A stretch of DNA of 7,572 bases. It comes from Nannocystaceae bacterium. Lineage in GTDB: Bacteria; Myxococcota_A; Polyangia; Nannocystales; Nannocystaceae. The number at the start of each line of letters is the position of its first letter. Position 1 is the first letter of the stretch. Below the pieces are notes generated by a model. The model made no database searches. It was not told where the DNA came from and saw only the letters and a program-made list of their open reading frames with translations. The translations under genes and the position numbers were made by a program. Location: positions 1 through 7,572 of the forward strand of contig JAESSZ010000097.1 of the NCBI GenBank assembly GCA_016763875.1, given 5' to 3'. Positions 1-5,683 of the stretch are shown here, piece by piece.

Positions 1-443
1 ATGTTGCGCAGATGCACCAGCGACAACGGCGTCTCCCGAGCCACGAGCACGAGAGGCTTGCGTTCTTTGAGCGCCACCTCGCAGGCACGCGCGATGAGGT
101 CTGTGCCCCCGCCGTTGGCGACCCGGGCGAGCGTGCTCATTGAACACGGCGCGACGATGACGGCGTCAGGCGCGTTGGAGCCAGAGGCGAACGGCGCGGA
201 AAAATCTGTGCGTTGCCAGCGGCGAGCGGCCCCAGGCGGTCCGAAACTCTCGGGCATCGGCTCGCCGACCTCGTGCTGCCAAACCTGGCCCGCGTTGTCG
301 GAGGCGACGATATCGATCTGCAGATCGGGGCGCGGAGGTGCGCTGCTGTGCAGGCTGCCTGCTCTGGCTGCGAGCAGCAACTCGATGGTTCGGCTGGCGT
401 ACAGCGAGCCGCTGGCCCCCGTGACACACACGACGATCTTCAT
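1..443 (-). CDS. ubiX: UbiX-type flavin prenyltransferase (partial, 3' end beyond window)
   Basis: This is a cytoplasmic flavoprotein of the UbiX/Pad1 family. The family joins a dimethylallyl group to FMN to make prenyl-FMN, the cofactor of UbiD-type decarboxylases in ubiquinone or menaquinone synthesis. The 147 complete codons begin MKIVVCVTGASGS, with the FMN-binding GASG loop at residues 9-12. They continue with APCSMSTLA (98-106), the LKER segment (125-128) and RETPLSLVHLRN (136-147), all hallmark UbiX blocks in the right order. Only about the last 50-60 residues are missing. Residues 27-90 are somewhat long and Pro/Ser/Arg-rich compared with compact UbiX proteins. The ATG is set by a 4-base ATGA overlap with the methyltransferase stop codon and by a GGAG sequence nine bases upstream, so the two are translationally coupled. 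It is the fourth gene of the operon. A UbiD partner would be expected just outside the window. Confidence 0.93.
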   Translation of the reverse strand, partial: MKIVVCVTGASGSLYASRTIELLLAARAGSLHSSAPPRPDLQIDIVASDNAGQVWQHEVGEPMPESFGPPGAARRWQRTDFSAPFASGSNAPDAVIVAPCSMSTLARVANGGGTDLIARACEVALKERKPLVLVARETPLSLVHLRN

Positions 444-1195
444 GAAGGGTCTCTCCGTCGGGCCGAGACGATCCACGCCAGGCCGAGCGTGAGCGGGGTG
501 ATCTGGACGTCGTCAAAGCCATGATCCCCCAGCAACTCGCCGTAGGTCTCGGCGTCGTTGAAGCCGTGGATGCTCTTGGGCAGGTAGCGGTACGCGGTCA
601 TGTCGCCCGTGGCCAGCCAGCCGATTGCGGGGAGAATCGTCGCCCCCAGAACCCCGTGCGCCCCGCGAGCGAGCAGGCCCGCCGGACGGAAGAATTCGAG
701 GATGACCAGACGGCCGCCTGGCTTCAGAACGCGCGCCTGTTCAGAAGTCGCGAGCGCCAGATCCGACACGTTGCGCACCCCGAACGCGCAAAACAGACCG
801 TGCTGCGACGCGTCGGCGACTGGCAAGGCGTGCGCGTCCATGACCCGCGGCTCGATCCGTTCGCCGACCGGGCCGACGAGTTTGTGACGGCCTGCGTCGA
901 GCATACCGGCGGAGAAGTCCCCCGCGATGATGCTCGCCTGCGGATACTTGTGATGGATCGCGACACTGGAGTCCATCGTGCCCGCGCACAGGTCCAGTAC
1001 GTTGGGTTGCTCGGTACCGCAGTCCGACAGCGCGAGCGCCTCGACGGCGCGCCGTCGCCAACGAACGTCGGTCCACAGGCTCATCCACCGGTTGGCACGG
1101 TCGTAGCCGGGGGCAATGCGATCGAACATGCCTTGCACGGTGGTGCCGTGGGCATCGTGGGTCACCAGCTCGGTTTCAGCGTGAACGTCGGACAT
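440..1195 (-). CDS. ubiE: UbiE/MenG-type quinone C-methyltransferase
   Basis: This is a class I SAM-dependent methyltransferase of the UbiE/MenG (Coq5) family, which methylates the ring carbon of demethylmenaquinone or the matching ubiquinone precursor. The 251 residues match the usual family length. Signature blocks are FDRIAPGYDRANRWMSLW (24-41), motif I VLDLCAGTMDSS (66-77), AGDFSAGML (91-99) with the SAM-ribose acidic residue, FGVRNVSD (138-145), and ARVLKPGGRLVILEFFRP (154-171). Motif I is odd: the second glycine of the usual GTG is Met74. The start at 1195 is preferred because it lies one base after the upstream stop codon and has GGGAG upstream at good spacing. An in-frame extension reaches 1297 but would run inside the upstream gene and has no family similarity. 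Given the likely lineage, I infer the substrate is demethylmenaquinone. The sequence alone does not distinguish this from ubiquinone synthesis. Confidence 0.95.
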   Translation of the reverse strand: MSDVHAETELVTHDAHGTTVQGMFDRIAPGYDRANRWMSLWTDVRWRRRAVEALALSDCGTEQPNVLDLCAGTMDSSVAIHHKYPQASIIAGDFSAGMLDAGRHKLVGPVGERIEPRVMDAHALPVADASQHGLFCAFGVRNVSDLALATSEQARVLKPGGRLVILEFFRPAGLLARGAHGVLGATILPAIGWLATGDMTAYRYLPKSIHGFNDAETYGELLGDHGFDDVQITPLTLGLAWIVSARRRDPS

Positions 1196-1196
1196 C

Positions 1197-2291
1197 TCAG
1201 TACTCCCTTTGCACGACGTAGCCGGCAAGTTCCGACAGCGCATCACGGGCTGGGGTGGGGGGTAGGGTGAGCAGCGCCTCGCATGCGGACGCCGCATGTT
1301 GCTGGGCGGTCGCGCGCGCGGACTGGGCCGCGTCGGTGCTCGCCACCGCCTGTAGGATCTCCGAGACTACGTTGGCGGCCATCGGCGGCCCAACAGCGAG
1401 AGCCTCCTGCACTTGCCGCAGCAGCGCGGGTTCGGCTTCACACGCGAGCGCGAGCGGTAGGGTTACCTTGCCGTCGCGAAGGTCCTGGCCGCACTCCTTG
1501 CCCGTCACGCCGGGACCGGCGCCACCGTCCAGTTTGAGGTTGGGTGTTACGTCCAACACGTCGTCTGCGATCTGGAACGCGTAGCCGAGTTCGGTGCCGA
1601 ACCGCAGCAGTGCGTCGGTGTACTTGGGATCGCCCAGTCCTCCGATGCTGGCGCACCATGCGATGAGCGCAGCGGTCTTGCGGTCGACGATGTCGTAGTA
1701 ACGGGCGCGACTCGGCACGCTGCCCGCCGAGGACAGCTGGGCGACCTCCCCCTCGGACATGCGCATGACCGTTTGCGCGAGCGTGCCGTAGGCGTGGGTT
1801 TGTCCGCTCTCGGCGATGGCGACCAGGCCACTGCAAAGGCAAAAATTGCCGGTTAGGACCGCCAGCCCGTTGCCGTAGGCCATGCGTGCCGCCGGGCGAC
1901 CGCGTCGAAACTCGCCGCCGTCCACGACATCGTCGTGAAGCAGCGTGGCGGTGTGAACCAGCTCGCCAACTGCGGCGATCGTGATGCGGTGTGGGGCGTC
2001 GTAGCCCGCGGCTTGGGCGGCGAGCAAGGCCACCAGGGGTCGTAGGCGCTTGCCACCACACAGCGCCACGTGTCCCGCCACCTGTGGGATCTCGGCGATA
2101 TCGGACTTGAGCAACTCGCGAAGGCGACGCTCGGTAGCGGCCAGATCGTCGGCCACCAAGGCGGCGGCGCGGGCGACGGCAGACAGCGCGGCGGACGGCA
2201 CGGTCTGTCCGCCATAGGTCTCGGCCGCCACGGGGGCAGGAGCAGGAGCGGGAGCAGGATCGGTCGAAAGCTCAGTAGCGGTGGGGGGCAC
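1197..2291 (-). CDS. Long-chain polyprenyl diphosphate synthase (IspB/HepT-type)
   Basis: This trans-isoprenyl diphosphate synthase extends allylic diphosphates with isopentenyl diphosphate to build the quinone side chain. Visible in order are GGKRLRP (79-85), the first Asp-rich motif LLHDDVVD (117-124), RRGRP (129-133), DRKT (203-206), the second Asp-rich motif FQIADDVLD (239-247), and TGK plus DLRDGKVTLPL (263-280). The residue five before the first Asp-rich motif is Ala115 rather than a bulky aromatic, which fits a long-chain product. The exact chain length cannot be read. At 364 residues it is longer than typical family members (about 320) because of an Ala/Pro-rich N-terminus with AP repeats (12-20). 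The start is GTG at 2291, with GGGAG four bases upstream, overlapping the regulator gene by 20 bases. A later start is possible because the first 30 residues are not conserved. One base separates it from ubiE, so the two should be co-transcribed. Confidence 0.94.
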   Translation of the reverse strand: MPPTATELSTDPAPAPAPAPVAAETYGGQTVPSAALSAVARAAALVADDLAATERRLRELLKSDIAEIPQVAGHVALCGGKRLRPLVALLAAQAAGYDAPHRITIAAVGELVHTATLLHDDVVDGGEFRRGRPAARMAYGNGLAVLTGNFCLCSGLVAIAESGQTHAYGTLAQTVMRMSEGEVAQLSSAGSVPSRARYYDIVDRKTAALIAWCASIGGLGDPKYTDALLRFGTELGYAFQIADDVLDVTPNLKLDGGAGPGVTGKECGQDLRDGKVTLPLALACEAEPALLRQVQEALAVGPPMAANVVSEILQAVASTDAAQSARATAQQHAASACEALLTLPPTPARDALSELAGYVVQREY

Positions 2292-2901
2292 GGGACTCCC
2301 GAGTGGGCCGCAGCAGCGCGGGAATGAGAGACGAACGTCGGGCGAGGGCGTTGATCAGTTGATGGATCTTGCTGGCGCCCGAACTGCGGGCGACAAACGC
2401 ATCCAAGAAGTGTTTGCCCAGGCGAAAGAACTCGTGGAGGGATTCGGCGCGCGCCAAGGCGAAACGCAAGCGCGGCGAGGCATTGGCGACTTGGCCGAGG
2501 TCTGCAACGACCTGCGACATACGGGTGATGGCCTCGACGACCTCCGCTCGTTCACGCCGTCGGAACACCCCGGTAATCAGTTTCCACAGGTCGGTCTCGG
2601 CCACGTAGTGCCGACCCTGGCGGTGGACCACGCCCCACTCGCCCAGCGCTGCGAGCGTCATCGACGTCGAGCCAGCGCTGATCCCGAGTCGCTCGCGGAT
2701 CGTCCCGTGGGGCAGTGGCTCAGGCGACAAGAACAGCAAGCCGAAGATGCGGCCTTGGGTGCGAGTGAAACCCCAAAACGCGGCGATGTTGCCGAACACA
2801 TCGGAGACCTCGCGCTGCGCCCGCGCCAGTAGCGCATCGGGATCCGATACGTCGGCCGACGGCACGGCCGGGACGTCGTCGGGATGCTCGGGTTCGCTCA
2901 T
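2272..2901 (-). CDS. GbsR/MarR-family winged-helix transcriptional regulator
   Basis: This 209-residue protein matches the GbsR-type branch of the MarR superfamily. Known GbsR-type proteins are cytoplasmic dimeric DNA-binding proteins, often repressors that respond to small ligands. After an acidic, disordered-looking N-terminus (1-25), residues 41-104 form the winged helix. They include AFWGFTRTQGRIFGLLFLS, the recognition helix region LGISAGSTSMTLAALGEWG (72-90) and a wing around HRQGRHYVAE. The remainder (about 105-200) is helical, Arg-rich and probably used for dimerisation or ligand contact. It is the first gene of the quinone operon and overlaps the next gene by 20 bases. A perfect palindrome lies 18 bases upstream of its ATG, so autorepression is likely. 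No strong ribosome binding site is visible before the ATG. The effector is unknown; a quinone, redox or isoprenoid signal would suit the operon, but this is inference. Confidence 0.88.
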   Translation of the reverse strand: MSEPEHPDDVPAVPSADVSDPDALLARAQREVSDVFGNIAAFWGFTRTQGRIFGLLFLSPEPLPHGTIRERLGISAGSTSMTLAALGEWGVVHRQGRHYVAETDLWKLITGVFRRRERAEVVEAITRMSQVVADLGQVANASPRLRFALARAESLHEFFRLGKHFLDAFVARSSGASKIHQLINALARRSSLIPALLRPTRESRAPHRY

Positions 2902-2919
2902 GGCTGATTGCTTGTACAG

Positions 2920-2944
2920 TGTTCATTTCAAATTGAAATGAACA
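2920..2944. promoter_or_regulatory. Perfect 25-base palindrome, likely operator for the GbsR/MarR-type regulator
   Basis: Two 12-base arms, TGTTCATTTCAA and its exact reverse complement, flank a single central A. It is an AT-rich island in GC-rich DNA, in the divergent region between the regulator gene (ATG at 2901, 18 bases away) and the protease gene (start 3170). Position and symmetry suit a dimeric winged-helix repressor. TTGAAA within either arm resembles a sigma-70 -35 element, but no convincing -10 at standard spacing is seen, so I do not call a promoter. Binding by the neighbouring regulator is inferred. Confidence 0.75.
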
Positions 2945-3150
2945 TGCGGCTCTGTCCTTGTCCTACCCCCGTGGGTGGGGGCCGTCAACCGACGTTGCGC
3001 CACAACTCGATGTGCGGATCCGGCGACTTCGAGTTGGGGAATAGCGAGGTCCGGCTCGCGGTTGCGGCTCACTGCTGGGGCAGGCACCGGCCCGTTGGCG
3101 CCCCCTGCTACGCTTCTTCCGGCCCTTCCGAGCGGCTTTTTTTGCGGTTT

Positions 3151-3172
3151 ATTCGAACATGATTCGAGCATG
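3151..3172 (+). repeat. Imperfect 11-base tandem duplication over the protease start
   Basis: ATTCGAACATG is followed directly by ATTCGAGCATG, with one mismatch. The ATG of the second copy (3170-3172) is the chosen start of the protease. The ATG of the first copy (3159-3161) is in another frame and gives only a short reading frame. Neither copy has a good Shine-Dalgarno sequence upstream. Confidence 0.6.
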
Positions 3173-4735
3173 GTGCGGCAGCCAAGTCAGTCCCCGGTGA
3201 GGCACGAACCCGCTGGCCCAAGTCCCTGGTGGATGGCCGCAGGCGCCGGTTTGGTCGGCGTGGTGTTCGGCGGTGCGGCGGTGTTCATGGGTCTCGCGGA
3301 GCGGCCAGCGCCAGCGTCGTTGAGCCCGCCGCGGCAGGTACCGTCTTCGGTCTCGCAGCCCGCGCCCGTCGCACCGGTGCCAATGCCGACCGCGCAAACC
3401 GCGAGTCTGAAACCGCCGATCGCGACTGCCACCGTCTCACCCACGCTGGTCGAAGCGGTGGCCCGCACCCGTGACGCCGTGGTCAACATCGGCACCGTAG
3501 GAACGCTTGGCGCTGGCGTCATCGTGACCCCGGACGGCACGATCATCACCAATTATCACGTCATCGCAGATGCTCTGCGTGCCCCGGGTCGAGGGCTTTT
3601 TCCTGCGCGTGGCGGCGATACCGCTCCGGAGCGCTTGAGCCGGCCCACCGTGTCGGCGAGATTTGAAGACGGGCGCGAGCTCTCGGCGCTCGTGGTCGTT
3701 GCGGACGCGGAACAAGACCTCGCGATCTTGCGGCTGATCCCCGACGACCCCGACGAACGTTTCGCCGCGGTTGAGTTGGGCGCTTCGTTGAGTGCGCAGG
3801 TGGGGCAGGAGGTTTTCGCGATCGGGAATCCGTTTGGTCTGTCGCACACCGTGTCGCGCGGGATTATCTCGGCTGTCGATCGCACCGGAATCCTGCCGAA
3901 TCGGGTTCCGCTACTGCAGTTGGACGCGTCGATCAACGTCGGTAACTCGGGCGGGCCACTGTTCGACCTGTCGGGGCAGCTTCTGGGTATCGTGACCGCC
4001 AAGAACCGCGAGGGCCAGGGGATCGCATTCGCGGTGCCCGTGGATCATCTGCGCGGGTTTCTTCGCGCGGTCGCAGATCCTCAGGGCGTTCGCCGGTCGG
4101 GCGCGATCGGGATGTACCTCGATGCCGAGGCCGAGCTGCCCGACGGCCCGCGCACGCTCGGCTACACCGCGGGCCTAGTCGTCTCGGGTGTCGACGAAGG
4201 CGGGCCTGCGGCGCGCGCAGGGCTTGTGGAGGGCGATGTTTTGGTGTCCGTGCGTGGTCGTCGACTCGACGGACTGGCGGATGCGGGCGATCCCGCGGCT
4301 CTGGGCAAGCATGTGGTCGCCTCGGTACGGTCGTTGTTTGCGGGCGAACGCTTCGACGTCTCGCTGGTGCGCGATGGGGTCGTCCATGAGTTCGCGATCG
4401 AGGTCGGGGCAGCGACGCCACAACGCCAGGCGTTGATCGATGCCGAGGAACTGCTGGGCCTCAAGCTCGACGCCGAGGACAGCGACGAGGTCGGTGCCCC
4501 CCGTGTCAGCGGTGTACCCGAGGGCTCGCCGCTGACGCCCGTGGCCGACGAGCTCATCGGTGCGCACGTCGTCAGACTCATGAACCGCGAGATCGGCAGC
4601 ACCGAAGCACTGGGCGAGGAACTCGCGCGCGTGCGGTCGTTGGTGCGACAGCAGCATCGCGCCGTCCAGGTATGGGTGGGCTTTGCCGACCACGAAGGCA
4701 AGCCGCTGGGCGGCGTGCACGTGGTCGTAGGCTGA
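3170..4735 (+). CDS. htrA: Membrane-anchored HtrA/DegP-type serine protease with PDZ domains
   Basis: This 521-residue trypsin-like serine endopeptidase is of the HtrA (S1C) family, which degrades or processes misfolded envelope proteins. A short polar N-terminus is followed by one hydrophobic segment (about 20-43, PWWMAAGAGLVGVVFGGAAV), probably an uncleaved anchor that places the enzyme in the periplasm. A Pro/Ala-rich linker runs to about residue 90. The protease domain follows, with the triad His130 (TNYHVI), Asp183 (EQDLAIL) and Ser260 (VGNSGGPL). A PDZ domain starts near residue 330 (GLVVSGVDEGGPAARAGLVEG). A weaker PDZ-like domain covers about 425-521. The open frame extends upstream to 2975, but that part is Arg/Cys-rich and unlike a protein N-terminus. 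The ATG at 3170 places the anchor normally, and GTG at 3173 is the alternative. It is divergent from the quinone operon across a 225-base region and stands alone as a transcription unit. Confidence 0.93.
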   Translation: MVRQPSQSPVRHEPAGPSPWWMAAGAGLVGVVFGGAAVFMGLAERPAPASLSPPRQVPSSVSQPAPVAPVPMPTAQTASLKPPIATATVSPTLVEAVARTRDAVVNIGTVGTLGAGVIVTPDGTIITNYHVIADALRAPGRGLFPARGGDTAPERLSRPTVSARFEDGRELSALVVVADAEQDLAILRLIPDDPDERFAAVELGASLSAQVGQEVFAIGNPFGLSHTVSRGIISAVDRTGILPNRVPLLQLDASINVGNSGGPLFDLSGQLLGIVTAKNREGQGIAFAVPVDHLRGFLRAVADPQGVRRSGAIGMYLDAEAELPDGPRTLGYTAGLVVSGVDEGGPAARAGLVEGDVLVSVRGRRLDGLADAGDPAALGKHVVASVRSLFAGERFDVSLVRDGVVHEFAIEVGAATPQRQALIDAEELLGLKLDAEDSDEVGAPRVSGVPEGSPLTPVADELIGAHVVRLMNREIGSTEALGEELARVRSLVRQQHRAVQVWVGFADHEGKPLGGVHVVVG

Positions 4736-4849
4736 CCGACGCCGCGGGCGACTGCGACAAGAGTGTGCCGGGTCGATGCTGGTGACGAGTGCAACGGCCC
4801 GACGCCACCCGCCGCGGCATCACCTGGTCAACTCAGCTTCTTCAACTGA

Positions 4850-4894
4850 GCGCACTCGCAGCGGGCGCACTCGCAACGGGCGCACTCGCAACGC
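4850..4894. repeat. Three tandem 15-base repeats
   Basis: The unit GCGCACTCGCAACGG occurs three times at 4850-4864, 4865-4879 and 4880-4894, with one mismatch in the first copy and one in the last base of the third. It lies in the convergent gap between the protease and lipoprotein genes. Because the unit is a multiple of three, reading frames through it look like short peptide repeats on both strands, but no credible gene covers it. Confidence 0.85.
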
Positions 4895-4932
4895 CGTGGT
4901 TACACGGAGTCCGGCAAGCCTTCGCCGTTCCC

Positions 4933-4957
4933 CCGTGGTGATCGCCAAGGACCACGG
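4933..4957. repeat. Small inverted repeat in the convergent intergenic gap
   Basis: CCGTGGT (4933-4939) and ACCACGG (4951-4957) form a perfect 7-base stem with an 11-base loop. It sits about 45 bases past the lipoprotein stop codon on the minus strand. No T-run follows on either side, so it is not a standard intrinsic terminator, though it may stabilise or end the 3' region of a transcript. Confidence 0.35.
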
Positions 4958-5001
4958 CGGGAGCACGTGCTGAAAGACGGCGACAGCAACGACACATCGG
5001 A

Positions 5002-5457
5002 CTAGAACAGATCGGTACACCCCCCCCCGTGAAACTCTCGCGGTGGGACACACCGATAGTTTTCTCCGCACGTGCCGCGGCTTAGATAGAGCTGCCCATG
5101 CTGGTCCAGTACACACTCCTGGACGGTTTCGGCATCCTCGCACTGGACAAACCCCGGCTCGGTACAGGCACCGATGTTCTCGCCGGTACAGACGATCTCG
5201 GACACGACCGAGGTCTCATCCTCTGCGCAGCTCGGCCGTTCAGCAGGACATTGGAATGACTCGATGACCGTGTGCGCCTCGCACGGAAGCCCGCGAGAAT
5301 CTTCGCAAGAGGTCCCGCCGCACTTGAGATACTCGCCGACTTCGCCCCCGCACTGGCGACCGAAGCCCTCCACACGACACTCGTCGGCTGCAGTCGCTGA
5401 ACAACCCAGCAGCGACACTCCTACGACCACGCTTACTATCATGGCGATCCCGTGCAT
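5002..5457 (-). CDS. Cysteine-rich lipoprotein of unknown function
   Basis: This 151-residue protein has a short type II signal peptide ending in the lipobox LLGC (16-19). Cys19 would be lipidated and Ser20 follows, which favours outer-membrane sorting by the usual rule. The mature part is acidic and carries 14 further cysteines (27, 36, 46, 51, 59, 70, 77, 90, 98, 106, 115, 130, 136, 147). This even number would allow up to seven disulfides, with CGG/CGGTSC-type spacing but no family I can name. Small Cys-rich lipoproteins of this style are common in marine Myxococcota. The start could instead be the Met at residue 6 (5442); neither has a well-placed ribosome binding site. The last residues (GGGCTDLF) are encoded through a run of nine G on the coding strand. 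It is divergent from the membrane protein gene and convergent with the protease gene. Function unknown. Confidence 0.82.
   Translation of the reverse strand: MHGIAMIVSVVVGVSLLGCSATAADECRVEGFGRQCGGEVGEYLKCGGTSCEDSRGLPCEAHTVIESFQCPAERPSCAEDETSVVSEIVCTGENIGACTEPGFVQCEDAETVQECVLDQHGQLYLSRGTCGENYRCVPPREFHGGGCTDLF
5020..5028 (-). repeat. G9 homopolymer in the lipoprotein coding strand
   Basis: Nine consecutive C on the plus strand read as Gly-Gly-Gly near the C-terminus of the lipoprotein gene. A one-base slip in either direction would bypass the stop codon at 5002 and add a tail, ending near 4842 in one frame and 4820 in the other. It may be a slippage site or simply a sequencing-error hotspot. 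Confidence 0.7.
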
Positions 5458-5683
5458 CCGATGGGATTAGTCCCGCCTCCGCAACAAGGGTTGCATCATC
5501 ACATGCAGACAATACTCACGCGTGGTGGAGCGCCGCGGTGCCCGGGCCCTGCTGGTTGGGACGATTCTTCCCACTGGTCGACAACGGCAAGGAGTGACGG
5601 CTCGTCGCCTGGTTCGCGGCCCGAGTATATCCCGCGCACCTTCCCTGCCTCGATCGACAACCCATGCATCCATTGAACCCAGT
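5458..5683. other. Divergent intergenic region between lipoprotein and membrane protein genes
   Basis: These 226 bases should carry promoters for both flanking genes. A possible plus-strand -10 element, TATATC, lies at 5626-5631, but no matching -35 is seen. Two weak dyads, GGGA/TCCC (5463-5474) and GCAAC/GTTGC (5481-5494), lie just upstream of the lipoprotein start. No promoter can be called with confidence. The frame of the downstream gene is open through much of this stretch (from 5522), but its content is Arg/Ser/Pro-rich and does not look like protein. Confidence 0.4.

Noticed and set aside
1..492. Plus-strand open frame of 163 codons at the left edge
   Set aside because: It is the antisense shadow of the UbiX gene, which has clear family motifs on the other strand.
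521..1270. Plus-strand open frame of 249 codons opposite the methyltransferase gene
   Set aside because: It is antisense to a clear UbiE-family gene, has no domain, signal or ribosome binding site, and results from high GC content.
1195..1297. Longer methyltransferase N-terminus starting at 1297
   Set aside because: It would lie within the end of the polyprenyl synthase gene. The start at 1195 has a good GGGAG and gives the family's standard length.
2281..2832. Plus-strand open frame of 183 codons opposite the regulator gene
   Set aside because: The minus strand encodes a recognisable winged-helix protein. The plus frame is Arg/Gln-rich with no recognisable pattern.
3137..3143. Run of seven T as an intrinsic terminator
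   Set aside because: No gene on the plus strand ends upstream and there is no strong GC stem before it. It is part of the protease leader.
2975..3169. Protease start at 2975 with a 65-residue extension
   Set aside because: The extension is Arg/Cys-rich, precedes the membrane anchor unnaturally, and fits a promoter/leader region better.
4162..4794. Minus-strand open frame of 210 codons opposite the 3' part of the protease gene
   Set aside because: It is a Ser/Thr/Pro/Arg-rich shadow of the PDZ region with no supporting feature.
4962..4971. Ten-base palindrome AGCACGTGCT as an operator
   Set aside because: It lies between two gene ends rather than near a start, and a ten-base palindrome in GC-rich DNA can occur by chance.
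4776..4973. Plus-strand short frame with a peptide repeat (RTRSG/RTRNG)
   Set aside because: The peptide repeat only reflects the 15-base DNA repeats. There is no ribosome binding site or recognisable domain.
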